A stretch of DNA of 64,000 bases. Origin: an uncultured Collinsella sp. (lineage in GTDB: Bacteria; Actinomycetota; Coriobacteriia; Coriobacteriales; Coriobacteriaceae). Positions 8,123-17,003 of the stretch are shown here, in pieces. The DNA lies in contig CAADVS010000026.1 of assembly GCA_900752545.1 (NCBI GenBank), forward strand, positions 1 to 64,000, given 5' to 3'. A model generated the notes under the pieces. The model was not told the origin of the DNA. It worked only from the letters and a program-made list of their open reading frames with translations, and did no database searches. The position numbers and the translations under genes are program-made. Within the stretch, counting starts at the first letter, position 1. The number at the start of each line of letters is the position of its first letter.

Positions 8123-8241
8123 GCTCCGCCCTCCAAGAGTCAACAATCTAAATCGGAATCTTGGAAAAGCATGAGGGCAAAGCCGTCAGTCATGTGTTAC
8201 AAGGCGTCAACATTCACTTGACGACACGAGGCCAAATGGCC

Positions 8242-9132
8242 TCACGAAGCAAGATGACGCAATAGGTGAAGAAATACCGTCTGGTGTCGATCGGTCCAGG
8301 CATTTTGTCGATAGCAAAAGTAGATGGGCAAGGCTACGTCATGCGAACCTTCAATAGAGTACTCGCTCACTTCCGACCCATCTGATGCGAGAGAAGAGCC
8401 AGAAAAACCCAATATCAATCCCCCGGCTTGAAGAAACTCAGCCTGCGCTCTGTTTCCGTATTCGACGTCGCGGAAGCGGAAATTAACCAGCTGAGCTTCG
8501 GGGCATTGATTGATCGCATTGAGACAGGGCGACAAATTAATGGGAACAGCTAACCTGCCGCCCAGTAACTCACGAACGGTCATAGCACCCACAGATTGAT
8601 GACCCGCTGGGCACGAAAGAACCTTGAGCTCCTTTTCACCCAAGTATTTCGAAGAAAGGACACTGTCCCTTGGTTCCTCAAATGAGATGGCCGCATCCGA
8701 AATGCCAAGCACAAGTGATTCAAAGCATGTAGCCGTTGGCTGATGCCACACATCAAGGTGAATCTGAGGGTGCGAGCTTTCAAACGAGTCGTACCAGTTT
8801 TCGGAAAAAAGACGCCCCCGCCCGTGAAGACAGGGGACGTAAAGACGAAAGTGGCCGTCGGGCGAAACGCCACCGTTCCCCGATTGGGTGTACTTTTTGA
8901 GATCGTCGACTTGTGCCAGGATCACGCGTGCACGACGCGCAAATTCTCTGCCCGCCGGAGACAAAACAGCCTCCCCCGCCGATCGATTGAGCAAAACGAT
9001 CTGATACTCAGACTCCAGTTTCTTAATTGCCGACGAGACAGCCTGTGGGCTCACGTGAACGGCGCGAGCCGCTTTGCGCACGCCGCCGTAGTTCGCTACC
9101 GCTTGAAGGTATTCGAGTTGAGAAAACTGCAT
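8242..9132 (-). CDS. LysR family transcriptional regulator
   Basis: 296 residues, the standard size. The N-terminal winged helix-turn-helix (about 1-60) reads LEYLQAVANYGGVRKAARAVHVSPQAVSSAIKKLE in two blocks, the signature of the family. The remainder matches the periplasmic-binding-like effector domain. A GAGGCC-AAAT-GGCCTC hairpin overlaps the stop codon (8228-8243) and may be a weak terminator. TTTGGAG precedes ATG 9132. LysR proteins usually regulate a neighbouring gene in response to a small molecule; the MFS gene downstream is the obvious candidate target, but neither effector nor operator can be named. Confidence 0.9.
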   Translation of the reverse strand: MQFSQLEYLQAVANYGGVRKAARAVHVSPQAVSSAIKKLESEYQIVLLNRSAGEAVLSPAGREFARRARVILAQVDDLKKYTQSGNGGVSPDGHFRLYVPCLHGRGRLFSENWYDSFESSHPQIHLDVWHQPTATCFESLVLGISDAAISFEEPRDSVLSSKYLGEKELKVLSCPAGHQSVGAMTVRELLGGRLAVPINLSPCLNAINQCPEAQLVNFRFRDVEYGNRAQAEFLQAGGLILGFSGSSLASDGSEVSEYSIEGSHDVALPIYFCYRQNAWTDRHQTVFLHLLRHLAS

Positions 9133-9173
9133 AGGTTACTCCAAAGGCAGCCAAGGCGACGGGCCGTGCGTCC

Positions 9174-9509
9174 TCAGATGAGGTTCTCGCCCAGGTTCTT
9201 GCCGCCGAGGACGTGCATGTGGAAGTGCATGACGGTCTGACCGGCGTTGACGCCCTTGTTGGAGATGACGCGGAAACCGTCCTCCAGACCCTTGGCCTTG
9301 GCGACCTCCTGGATGGCGTGGGCCATGGCGCCCATGGTCTCGGCGGGCACGTTATCGGCGATGTCACTGTAGTGCTTCTTGGGGATCACGAGCGTGTGGA
9401 CCGGCGCCTGGGGATTGAGGTCGTCGAACGCGATGACCTGGTCATCCTCGTAGACGACGGTCGAGGGGATCTCGTGGTTGGCAATTTTGCAGAAGATGCA
9501 ATCACACAT
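9174..9509 (-). CDS. HIT family (histidine triad) nucleotide-binding protein
   Basis: A small (111-residue) hydrolase of the HINT branch, which cleaves nucleoside phosphoramidates or AMP-linked substrates. The N-terminus has CDCIFCKIANHEIPS, with paired CxxC-like cysteines that often bind zinc, and the C-terminus has the histidine triad HFHMHVLGG. I used ATG 9509, which has AAAGGA just upstream; a GTG six codons earlier is less likely. It is 49 bp downstream of xseB and may be co-transcribed with the exonuclease VII genes. The physiological substrate is unknown. Confidence 0.93.
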   Translation of the reverse strand: MCDCIFCKIANHEIPSTVVYEDDQVIAFDDLNPQAPVHTLVIPKKHYSDIADNVPAETMGAMAHAIQEVAKAKGLEDGFRVISNKGVNAGQTVMHFHMHVLGGKNLGENLI

Positions 9510-9558
9510 GGTTGGTTCCTTTCTCACAGACCAAGGTAATTATATTTGGTCGGGATGG

Positions 9559-9825
9559 TTAGAACGAAAGGTTGTCGTCGGTGTTGGCGGCTTCGCCGTC
9601 GGCGAGCACGTCGTTGCCGTCGACGTCCTTCAGGAGCACCGAGACCTTCTGCTCGGCATCGGACAAGCGGGTACGCAGGCTCTTGAGGAGCTCGACGCCG
9701 CGGGTATAGCTCTCAAGCGACTCCTCGAGCTCCATATCACCCGACTCCAAGCTGCGGATGATGAGCTCCAACTCCTGTGAAGCCTGCTTGTACGTAAGCT
9801 GCTCGACCGGGGTCTTCTCTGCCAT
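9559..9825 (-). CDS. xseB: exodeoxyribonuclease VII small subunit
   Basis: An 88-residue helical subunit of exonuclease VII, which degrades single-stranded DNA from both ends. The family pattern YKQASQELELIIRSLESGD followed by LEESLESYTRGVELLKS is clear, and the acidic C-terminal tail is typical. GGAAAGGA lies before ATG 9825. It directly follows xseA (42-bp gap), so both subunits come from one transcript. Several XseB chains decorate one XseA in the known complex. Confidence 0.95.
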   Translation of the reverse strand: MAEKTPVEQLTYKQASQELELIIRSLESGDMELEESLESYTRGVELLKSLRTRLSDAEQKVSVLLKDVDGNDVLADGEAANTDDNLSF

Positions 9826-9867
9826 ATCTGTTTCCTTTCCTAAAGGTTTATCGCTATGAAACGCGGC

Positions 9868-11319
9868 CTACTCGACCGTATCGACCGTTGCCGCCACGTT
9901 GCCGTCTGCCATGCGCACGCGAATGGCGTCACCGGGCTTAAAGGTCTTGGCGCTCGTGGCCACCCCATCATCGCTGTACGCGATGGAATAACCACGGGCA
10001 AGCACCTTGAGCGGCGACAGGGCATCGAGCGAGGCTGCCGCACGGCCCAGGTCGGATGCTGGCTTGTTGAGCATCGTGCGCCCCTGATGCTCCAGGCGGG
10101 AGCTTGCGAGCGTGAGCGCATGGCGCTTGCCATCGAGTCCTGAGGTGCTTGCGATCAAGCGCTCGGGCAGACGCTCAAAGTTGGAGCGGAATGCCCCAAC
10201 CGAACGCGTTATGGCGCCGGACAAACGATCGGCCGTCAGGGCAAGCTCAGACTCGCGACGCTCAACCATAAACGTTGGGTCGTTGAGGCACGGGCGGCAC
10301 GCAGCCGCATCGAGCGCATCGCCCAAGCGAGCCGTATAGGTATCCCAGGCACGGCGACCGCGCTGATCGAGCATCTCCAGGTCGACCTGGGCCGACCCAA
10401 TCATCGATGCCATCGCAGCACCCAGACGTTGATAGCGCGCCTCGAGCACATCGGCCAACTCCGTCATAGCCGGCGCCACCGATTCGGCCGCCGCCGTAGG
10501 CGTGGAGGCGCGACGGTCGCTCACCATGTCGCAAATCGAGGTATCGGGCTCATGGCCAATGCCGGTCACCACGGGCACGGGACAAGCCGCCACCGCGCGG
10601 GCAAGCTCCTCGTCATTAAAGGTCATGAGGTCCTCAAAGGAGCCGCCGCCGCGCACCAACAAAATACAGTCGGGCGCCGGCGTAATGGAAGCGGCGCGGC
10701 GCAGGCCCTCAATGAGCTCTGTCGGCGCACCCTCGCCTTGTACCTTGGCACCCACGCAGACGAGCTCGACGAGCGGGTTGCGACGACGCAATGTGCGCTT
10801 GACGTCGTCGATTACGGCACCCGAAAGCGAGGTGACGACCGCCACGCGGGAGCAGAACACCGGGATGCGGCGCTTGCGCGCTTCGTCCATCAGACCCTCA
10901 CGGCGTAGCTTTTCGGCCAGTTGCGCCACTTGTTGACGCAGCAGACCCTCCCCCGCCAGCGAAAACGAGCGAGCGACAAAGCTCATGCGGCCCGTAGCCT
11001 TATAGAGATTGAAGCTGCCCTTAAAGCTCACCTGCATACCGTCGCGCAGATCGAACGTGCGCTTGAGATAGGCACCCTTCCAAATGATGCAGTCAACGGC
11101 GGCCGAATCGTCCTTGATCTGGAAATAGCAGTGGCCGCTTCGGGCGTTAGGACCACGAAAACCCGTGACCTCGCCCAAGACGCTCAGCTGCGGAATGGCA
11201 TCGAGCGCACCGGCGGCGATCTCCACCGCCTGGCTCACGCTGAGCTCCTTGCGCTCTTGCTCGTCCGAACCGTCGAACTCGGCGGAAACGGCATTACCGG
11301 TTAGGTTCCAGCCTGCCAC
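9868..11319 (-). CDS. xseA: exodeoxyribonuclease VII large subunit
   Basis: Catalytic subunit of exonuclease VII, acting in DNA repair and mismatch processing. An N-terminal OB-fold (about 28-125; LSVLGEVTGFRGPNARSGHCYF) binds single-stranded DNA. It is followed by the nuclease core with VVTSLSGAVIDDV, LVRGGGSFEDL and GIGHEPDTSICD, and then a long helical region that binds XseB. At 483 residues it is slightly longer than many homologues because of an N-terminal extension. The start is GTG 11319 with AAAGGAGG upstream. The adjacent order xseA-xseB-HIT suggests one operon. Confidence 0.95.
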   Translation of the reverse strand: MAGWNLTGNAVSAEFDGSDEQERKELSVSQAVEIAAGALDAIPQLSVLGEVTGFRGPNARSGHCYFQIKDDSAAVDCIIWKGAYLKRTFDLRDGMQVSFKGSFNLYKATGRMSFVARSFSLAGEGLLRQQVAQLAEKLRREGLMDEARKRRIPVFCSRVAVVTSLSGAVIDDVKRTLRRRNPLVELVCVGAKVQGEGAPTELIEGLRRAASITPAPDCILLVRGGGSFEDLMTFNDEELARAVAACPVPVVTGIGHEPDTSICDMVSDRRASTPTAAAESVAPAMTELADVLEARYQRLGAAMASMIGSAQVDLEMLDQRGRRAWDTYTARLGDALDAAACRPCLNDPTFMVERRESELALTADRLSGAITRSVGAFRSNFERLPERLIASTSGLDGKRHALTLASSRLEHQGRTMLNKPASDLGRAAASLDALSPLKVLARGYSIAYSDDGVATSAKTFKPGDAIRVRMADGNVAATVDTVE

Positions 11320-11388
11320 GCAGCCTCCTTTCGTTATCGAGCACAGAGGCTCCGGCCCCGTGCGAAATTAAGTCCAACACATAGTACA

Positions 11389-11418
11389 GCGCCGCGAGGA
11401 CACGAATCCCCGCGGCGC
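11389..11418 (-). terminator. hairpin after the YugP-like gene
   Basis: GCGCCGCG (11389-11396) pairs with CGCGGCGC (11411-11418). It lies between the YugP-like stop and the xseA start. There is no long T-tract, so termination is only probable. Confidence 0.45.
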
Positions 11419-11434
11419 CTGCCTGTCCCATTTG

Positions 11435-12139
11435 TTATCGGTTGGAGTTTCTGTTGTAGCGAGCCATAAGGTAGAGCAACTGAATGATCGAAGTGAGCGC
11501 TGCAGCCACATAGGTAAGCGCGGCTGCCGTCAGTACCTTCTTGGCGCCGTTGACCTGCTTGGAGCTCATGCCCGACTGCTCGATGTACGCCACAGCACGT
11601 CGGCTGGCGTCAATCTCGACAGGCAACGTAACGAGTTGGAACAGCACACTAAACGAGAAGAAGATCAACGCGAGGGTCGTGAGCCCGGCAATGTTCATAA
11701 ACAGGCCCAAGAGTAACACGATGGTCCAGGTGTTCTGGGTAAAGTTGACGACCGGCACGAGGGCGGTACGCACTTTCATCATGGCATAGCCGCTTTGACG
11801 CTGGGCGGCATGGCCCGCCTCGTGGCAGGCGACGGCAACGCTTGCGACCGAACCGCCCGAACGGTTGGCATCCGACAGATACAGGTTGTTGTCCTGCGGG
11901 TTGTAATGGTCGGTGAGCTCGCCAGCGACACCCTTGATACCCACGGCGCTACAACCGTTGGCATCGAGCATGCGGCGAGCGACTGTGGCACCCGTATCGC
12001 CGTCCGAGCGAACCTTGGACCAGGTTTTGTACGTCGAGTTGATATAGTTCTGTGCGGCAAGGCCAAGCACCGTGCAGACAAGAACAACCAGCAGGTACAG
12101 CGGGTCGATGCCAAAGCCGTATCCATAGTAATAAGGCAT
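11435..12139 (-). CDS. YugP-like membrane zinc metallopeptidase
   Basis: A 234-residue membrane protein of the neutral zinc metallopeptidase family represented by Bacillus YugP. The catalytic motif HEAGH (residues about 106-110, in VAVACHEAGHAAQR) supplies two zinc ligands and the general base. Membrane spans lie near the N-terminus (about 11-30) and in the second half (about 135-180 and 205-225). GGAGGAATT precedes ATG 12139. The family has no well-defined substrate; a role in membrane protein quality control is a guess. The upstream gene is RNase D on the same strand. Confidence 0.88.
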   Translation of the reverse strand: MPYYYGYGFGIDPLYLLVVLVCTVLGLAAQNYINSTYKTWSKVRSDGDTGATVARRMLDANGCSAVGIKGVAGELTDHYNPQDNNLYLSDANRSGGSVASVAVACHEAGHAAQRQSGYAMMKVRTALVPVVNFTQNTWTIVLLLGLFMNIAGLTTLALIFFSFSVLFQLVTLPVEIDASRRAVAYIEQSGMSSKQVNGAKKVLTAAALTYVAAALTSIIQLLYLMARYNRNSNR

Positions 12140-12203
12140 GCGAATTCCTCCGAGTCGAGTTACACGTTGGAGGCATTTTACCCACTCAACCGGCTAGGCT
12201 TCC

Positions 12204-13337
12204 CTACAGGAGCTCGATTTTGCCGTCCTTCACCGTCAACCCCATATTGCCGGAAAGCAGATCGTCCAGGCGCGAGCCCACAAGCTCAAAGCGCCAACCT
12301 TCGCGCAGGCGGCTCTGCTCGGGATGCTCAATGTAGTCGGCCAGGTCATCGCGCGAGGCAATGACCGAGGTCGCAACGCCTGAGCGCTCGGCAACCAGGC
12401 GGATAAGCGCATACATAAGGTCAGTCACGCTCTCCAGCTCCGGCGAAATCTGACGATGTCCGCGCACCAAGAACGGCAGGCGATCGTGCGGACAGCTCGC
12501 ACCGCGCTTGATGGCCATGAGCGCACCGTCCACGTCGCGCTCCCCCAATTGATCGGTACCGCGAATGCTACGGAACTCCTCAACGCGCACGGGATTGCGC
12601 TTAACGAGCGCTAGCAGCGTGTCGTCGGACATGACCCACTTGCGTGGGATGTTGCGCCGCTCGGCGCGGTCCTCGCGCCAGGCGGCGAGCTCGCGCGCGA
12701 TACCCAGCTGATGACGGCTGCACGAATTGATGCGCTTGACCTTGCGGAACGCCTCGTGGCGATCGGCGCGATAGTGCGACTCGTCAGCCAGCGGGCGCAG
12801 CTCGTCGAGCACCCAGTCCACACGGCCCAGCTCGCGCAGGCGGCTCATCATCTCGGTATAGGCGACGATCAGGTACTTGACGTCATCGATCGCATACTCA
12901 ATCTGCTTATCGGTCAGCGGGCGGCGCGACCAGTCGGTCAGTGACTCGGTCTTGGGCAGCGATACGCCGCAGAACGTCTGAACAAGCGCGCCATACGAAA
13001 TCTGCTGGCGCTCGCCCAAAAAGGCGGCGGCGACCTGCGTATCGAAAATCGGTCGTGGCAGCACGCCCACGGTATGGAGCATGACCTCCATATCCTGCGA
13101 GCACGCGTGGAAGACCTTGGTCACGCTCTCGTCGGCCATAAGCTCGGCCAGCGGCGATAGGTCGTCGATTACCAGGGGATCGACCGCGACGCTCTCAGCA
13201 GGGGTGGCAATCTGAACCAAACATAGACGCGGATGGAACGTGCGCTCGCGCAAAAACTCGGTATCGACGGCAATCGCGTCGAACTCACGGGCGCGCTGGC
13301 AAAAGTCGAGTAGAGCCTGATGTGTGGAAATGTACAT
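12204..13337 (-). CDS. rnd: ribonuclease D
   Basis: A 3'-5' exoribonuclease that trims tRNA and other stable RNA precursors. The DEDD exonuclease core shows all three motifs: AVDTEF (Asp and Glu) near the N-terminus, HACSQDMEV, and YAIDDVKYL, where Tyr and Asp complete the DEDDy set. HRDC domains follow (about 205-290 and again toward the C-terminus). I used the internal ATG at 13337 because MYISTHQALLDFC begins the conserved domain. Neither it nor the ATG at 13373 has a strong ribosome binding site, so the start is uncertain by 12 codons. Confidence 0.9.
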   Translation of the reverse strand: MYISTHQALLDFCQRAREFDAIAVDTEFLRERTFHPRLCLVQIATPAESVAVDPLVIDDLSPLAELMADESVTKVFHACSQDMEVMLHTVGVLPRPIFDTQVAAAFLGERQQISYGALVQTFCGVSLPKTESLTDWSRRPLTDKQIEYAIDDVKYLIVAYTEMMSRLRELGRVDWVLDELRPLADESHYRADRHEAFRKVKRINSCSRHQLGIARELAAWREDRAERRNIPRKWVMSDDTLLALVKRNPVRVEEFRSIRGTDQLGERDVDGALMAIKRGASCPHDRLPFLVRGHRQISPELESVTDLMYALIRLVAERSGVATSVIASRDDLADYIEHPEQSRLREGWRFELVGSRLDDLLSGNMGLTVKDGKIELL

Positions 13338-13435
13338 ATCAACCCATCGAATAAGGTTAGGCCCGAAAAACACGGGTAGGATATCGGCATTGCCTTACAA
13401 CTATACTCGGTTAGTCACAGAACGGGAACGTAAGT

Positions 13436-14353
13436 ATGCGCTGCCTTATCATCCACAACCCGGCATCGGGCCCCAGCTCAGATGAAATCTTCGCATTCAC
13501 GCACGCCCTTGCACAGGGCGGCGACGAGGTCGTGATGCGCTTTATCGGCGATGGCGTGGAACCCGAGGACGCCGTGGCAGACGTGCGCGAGTTTGACCGC
13601 GTGGTCGTTTCGGGCGGCGACGGCACTGTCTCCAACGTGCTCGACCAGATGCGCGGATGCGGTGTCCCCACGCTCGTCTTCCCCTCCGGTACGGCCTGCC
13701 TGTTCTTCAACAACATCGGCAATGCCCCCGAGGCGGCGGCGCTCGCCAAGGCCTGCCGTGCCGGTCGCACGGTCAAAGTCGACATGGGCGAGCTCTTTTG
13801 GCTCGACGAGAACGGCAACGAGAAGCGCCACGGCTTCATCATCATCGCCGGCTCGGGCTTCGACGCCGAGATCATGATGAAGGCCGCCCCCACCAAAAAC
13901 GACATCGGCGAGATCGCTTACTTCCTCTCCGCGCTCGCCACGCCCAATCCCACGGTGGCGCACTTTACGATTGAGCATGACGGCATTGTCGAGGAGCTCG
14001 ACGGCATCTGCTGCATGGCCGGCAACACCTCGGTCATCCAAAACGACATCAACCTGTTCCCCGACTGCCGTATGAACGATGGCATGGTCGACATTGCGGT
14101 CATCGAACCCGTAAAAACTGTGCAGCTTCTACCGACTGTGATCACCGCCGCACTCGACCCCGCCGGCAAGGTACTCGGCCGCCCGCAGTTCAAGATCATC
14201 CAGACCAAGGAAGCCAAGATCACCTGCACCCCGTCGCTGTGCATGCAGTTCGATGGCGAGATTATCTCCAGCAATTCGGGCGTCTTTGGAGCCCGCGCGC
14301 TTCCGCAATGCCTCGACCTCATCGTCGACGAATTCTCCCCGCTCGGAAAATAG
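13436..14353 (+). CDS. diacylglycerol kinase family lipid kinase
   Basis: A 305-residue soluble lipid kinase of the DagK/YegS group, which phosphorylates diacylglycerol or a related lipid. The N-terminus has IIHNPASG, and the nucleotide-binding loop VVSGGDGTVSNVL (about 57-69) carries the signature GGDGT. FPSGTAC and a C-terminal beta-sandwich with the family pattern (LCMQFDGEI) complete it. The second glycine-rich loop (PSGTACLFFNNI) has Cys where most members have GTGND, so the substrate may differ. A 30-codon membrane peptide starts 9 bp after its stop with its own Shine-Dalgarno. Confidence 0.87.
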   Translation: MRCLIIHNPASGPSSDEIFAFTHALAQGGDEVVMRFIGDGVEPEDAVADVREFDRVVVSGGDGTVSNVLDQMRGCGVPTLVFPSGTACLFFNNIGNAPEAAALAKACRAGRTVKVDMGELFWLDENGNEKRHGFIIIAGSGFDAEIMMKAAPTKNDIGEIAYFLSALATPNPTVAHFTIEHDGIVEELDGICCMAGNTSVIQNDINLFPDCRMNDGMVDIAVIEPVKTVQLLPTVITAALDPAGKVLGRPQFKIIQTKEAKITCTPSLCMQFDGEIISSNSGVFGARALPQCLDLIVDEFSPLGK

Positions 14354-14362
14354 GAGGACCCT

Positions 14363-14455
14363 ATGAACGACAATCCCCTGCTCGGCTTTATCATCATCGT
14401 TTTGGCCATGCTCGTCGGCTATGCGATCAACGTGATCCACCGCCGGAAGAAGTAA
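14363..14455 (+). CDS. 30-residue single-span membrane peptide
   Basis: A short reading frame right behind the lipid kinase. It has a strong Shine-Dalgarno (AGGAGG at 14352-14357) and an ATG 9 bp after the upstream stop. The peptide has a short polar N-terminus (MNDNP), one hydrophobic stretch of about 20 residues (LLGFIIIVLAMLVGYAINV), and a basic end (HRRKK). That is the layout of a small inner-membrane protein with its C-terminus inside. The arrangement suggests an operon partner or regulator of the lipid kinase. I recognise no family. A terminator follows at 14491. Confidence 0.6.
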   Translation: MNDNPLLGFIIIVLAMLVGYAINVIHRRKK

Positions 14456-14490
14456 TTCCACATTGGTATGATATTCATCCAATTATCGTC

Positions 14491-14531
14491 TCCCCTGCTG
14501 TTTATGCATTTGCCAAACAGCGGGGGATTTT
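14491..14531 (+). terminator. rho-independent terminator after the lipid kinase operon
   Basis: A 13-bp perfect stem (TCCCCTGCTGTTT, 14491-14503, with 14515-14527) with an 11-nt loop, followed by TTTT. Confidence 0.85.
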
Positions 14532-14761
14532 CATTTCAGGCATTCCCAGCTACTTTATTCGGCTACAGTAATTACAGGGCGTCTTTATTAAAGTAAAGCT
14601 ACAAACTGAGTACAATTAACCGCTCGTCGCATATTTCATCACGCTTATCGAGTAAGTGTCTTTCATAGATGAATATTGTTTCCAGTTCGTTACGCTAATG
14701 GGGTGTCTTTATTGGCTGAAGCCCTCTGGCGACAGAGGGCTTTCGCACGCTGGGAGGGAAA
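14532..14761 (+). promoter_or_regulatory. AT-rich leader of the C69 dipeptidase gene with a hairpin
   Basis: No gene is seen here. The first 170 bp are AT-rich and probably hold the promoter. At 14719-14743 AAGCCCTCT / AGAGGGCTT forms a perfect 9-bp stem with a 6-nt loop followed by TT. It resembles a short terminator placed just before the Shine-Dalgarno GGGAGGG (14752-14758), so it could reduce read-through or influence translation. Confidence 0.4.
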
Positions 14762-16711
14762 ATGAGGAAAACTCACCCCGTCAACGCGCTCAAGAAGCTA
14801 GGCATAGGCCTCGCCTTTGGAGCTGCAACCATCATGTCCATGCCGACATCTGCGCTCGCCTGCACGCAGATGTACATGGGCAAAAACTATACGGCCGACG
14901 GCAATACGTACTACGGCCGCGCCGAGGACTTTGACAAGCGCTATCTTAAGCACTACGGCATCGAACCTGCCCACGAACCTGGCTTTAAGTACAGCTCGAT
15001 TGAATCTGCTTTTGAATACACTTCGAACAAGCCTACCTATCGTTACAGCTATGTACGCGACCACCCCTCCAACTGGATGGGTCGCACCGACGCCTATTCC
15101 GAGGCCGGAATCAACGAGAAGGGCGTCTCCTGCTCCGCCACGCTAAGCACTTCCTATAACGAGGAGGCCGATGCAGCAGACCACATCGATGAGAAAGTGG
15201 GTCTGGGCGAGTACAGTTACGGCAGCATCATCCTGGGCGAGAGCGCCACGGCCCGCGAGGGCGTCGAGCTTCTCGGCAGACTGATCGATGATCAAGGCGT
15301 CTGCACCAACGACCAGATCATCATCGCCGACAACAACGAGACCTGGCTGTTCGCCACACTTTCCGCCCATCAGTGGATCGCCATGAAGCTCGCTGACGAC
15401 GTCGCGTCGCTCAACCCTAATATCGGGAGCCTCAACTACGATGTCGACCTTGATGACCCCGAGAACTGCCTACACTCCGAGGGCATCGAGTCCATGCCCG
15501 TGGAGAAGGGCTTCGCCAAATACTCCGCTGACGGCAAATTCGATGTCGCCCAAACGTATGGCGAAAGCCTCGCCGATTCCGGCGTAAACCAGTGGTCCCG
15601 CTATGTGCAAGGCCGCGATTATTTTGGTAGTCAGCTGACCGAAGGCACAGATTACGACATTATCACAGTAAAGAAGGATGGAAAACCTGACCAAAAGGGA
15701 GCCATGGTCAGCGAAATCCAGCCCCTGTTCTTCAAGCCTGGCAAGTCTGGTTGGAGCACTTTCGAGTTGATTCGCGCCTTCGGCAACCGCGGCGAGAACG
15801 TCCCTGGCCTCAACGCGAACACTGATGGTGTTTATTGCATCGGCAGCGAGCGCAACACCGAGATCAACCTCTTCCAGATTCGTCGCGGGTATGACCCCGA
15901 AGTCGCTACCATCCAGTGGGAAATGCTCTCCCGCGCCGCGTACTCCGTCGCCATCCCGTTGTACTCCGCTCTGATAACTGAGGTCAGCCCGTACTTCAGC
16001 GATCAGACCGTCTCCTTCGATCACTGCAAACAGACTGACGTCGTGTACAACGAGGAGCCCGAGAACTCAATCAACTACGTCCTCATGGACATCAGCTCGC
16101 TCTGCTTTGAGAACCCTGACACCCTTGGTATCAGCGTCCGTGCCTACCTCGATGCGCTCCAGAACGAGCTCATCGAGCAGAACAAGGAAGTTGACGCCGC
16201 CATGCTAGCCGATACGACCACCGAGGGCCGCACTGCCCTGGCCAACAAGGCCGGCAAGGCTGCTACCGAGAACACCTACAAGAAGTGCAAGGCCCTGCTC
16301 CAGGAGATGCGCGCCTATCAGAAGGCCGAAAACTTCGACCAGCCCTTCACCCCGAGCGACCTGAACACCGAGACCAACGGCCTCAAGGTGTCCATCACCT
16401 ACGCCAAGGACGCTCTTGCCACCGACCCGGTAACCCCAGATCAGCCTGGCACTCCCGAGCAGCCTGGTACTCCTGAGCAGCCCGGTACCCCCGAGCAGCC
16501 CGCTAAGCCCGAGCAGCCCACCACCAAGCCCGAGAAGCCTGGCAAGTCGGACACCACGACCACGGTAACCACCAACAAGACGAACACCAAGGGCGGCCTG
16601 CCCACCACCGGTGATCGTTTTGATGGCCGCGTGGTGGCTGCATTCGCCATCGCTGGCGTTGCCGTCATCTCCGCGGGCGGTTACTTCCTCTACCGTCGCA
16701 ATAAGGAGTAA
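14762..16711 (+). CDS. C69 family dipeptidase, sortase-anchored
   Basis: A 649-residue exported peptidase. A signal peptide (about 1-33) ends in LA just before Cys34; in the C69 (PepD/dipeptidase A) family a cysteine freed by processing is the N-terminal nucleophile, which fits the motif ACTQMYMGKNYTADG. The peptidase domain runs to about 480, followed by a helical stretch. A Pro-rich wall spacer with repeated PGTPEQ units (about 562-590) follows. The sortase motif LPTTG (613-617), a membrane span and RRNKE form the C-terminus. The enzyme is therefore expected to be attached to the cell wall, cutting host or dietary peptides outside the cell. GGGAGGG precedes ATG 14762. A terminator-like hairpin follows. 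Confidence 0.93.
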   Translation: MRKTHPVNALKKLGIGLAFGAATIMSMPTSALACTQMYMGKNYTADGNTYYGRAEDFDKRYLKHYGIEPAHEPGFKYSSIESAFEYTSNKPTYRYSYVRDHPSNWMGRTDAYSEAGINEKGVSCSATLSTSYNEEADAADHIDEKVGLGEYSYGSIILGESATAREGVELLGRLIDDQGVCTNDQIIIADNNETWLFATLSAHQWIAMKLADDVASLNPNIGSLNYDVDLDDPENCLHSEGIESMPVEKGFAKYSADGKFDVAQTYGESLADSGVNQWSRYVQGRDYFGSQLTEGTDYDIITVKKDGKPDQKGAMVSEIQPLFFKPGKSGWSTFELIRAFGNRGENVPGLNANTDGVYCIGSERNTEINLFQIRRGYDPEVATIQWEMLSRAAYSVAIPLYSALITEVSPYFSDQTVSFDHCKQTDVVYNEEPENSINYVLMDISSLCFENPDTLGISVRAYLDALQNELIEQNKEVDAAMLADTTTEGRTALANKAGKAATENTYKKCKALLQEMRAYQKAENFDQPFTPSDLNTETNGLKVSITYAKDALATDPVTPDQPGTPEQPGTPEQPGTPEQPAKPEQPTTKPEKPGKSDTTTTVTTNKTNTKGGLPTTGDRFDGRVVAAFAIAGVAVISAGGYFLYRRNKE

Positions 16712-16719
16712 CGTCTTAG

Positions 16720-16759
16720 CTGAGCGGGCAAGGCAGCAATGGCAGCCTCGCCCGCTCAG
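16720..16759 (+). terminator. hairpin after the C69 gene
   Basis: CTGAGCGGGC (16720-16729) pairs with GCCCGCTCAG (16750-16759), a perfect 10-bp stem. The T-tract (CTCTTTT) begins 5 nt later. Confidence 0.6.
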
Positions 16760-16834
16760 CCCGCTCTTTTGACCGACGGGAAACCCGCCTGAAATCTTTT
16801 CAAAAAAGATTTCCCCGCACACACTTCGCTGTGC

Positions 16835-16840
16835 TATAGT
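16835..16840 (+). promoter_or_regulatory. candidate extended -10 promoter of the trp leader operon
   Basis: TATAGT preceded by TG-C (extended -10 form), 59 nt before the leader peptide start. No good -35 is visible. An AAATCTTT / AAAGATTT inverted repeat lies just upstream (about 16793-16812) and could be an operator or the end of the previous unit. Confidence 0.45.
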
Positions 16841-16898
16841 GCAGCGCAACAGCAACTAGGTGCGACCGCGCCACGGCATCACGAAAGGAGCCACCAAC

Positions 16899-16967
16899 AT
16901 GAAGAACACGATGAAGTCTCTCAACAACTGGTGGTGGCGTGATGCGAATACGATCGGTCGACAGTGA
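16899..16967 (+). CDS. trpL: trp-type attenuator leader peptide
   Basis: A 22-codon frame with a strong Shine-Dalgarno (AAAGGAG at 16883-16889). It encodes MKNTMKSLNN, then three consecutive tryptophans, then RDANTIGRQ. Runs of Trp codons in a short leader are the hallmark of transcription attenuation. The NNWWWR context resembles leader peptides of actinobacterial trp operons such as those of Corynebacterium and Streptomyces. A terminator follows 37 nt after its stop, and the first structural gene behind it is a TrpP-like tryptophan transporter subunit. When charged tRNA-Trp is scarce the ribosome should stall on the Trp codons and prevent terminator formation. The mechanism is inferred from known systems. 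Confidence 0.88.
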   Translation: MKNTMKSLNNWWWRDANTIGRQ

Positions 16968-17003
16968 GTCCCTCACGCCTGTTTTTGCGCTCTAGGTGAT
17001 TGG

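Noticed and set aside
14719..14743. Riboswitch in the C69 dipeptidase leader
   Set aside because: Only one short hairpin is present; no conserved aptamer sequence could be recognised.
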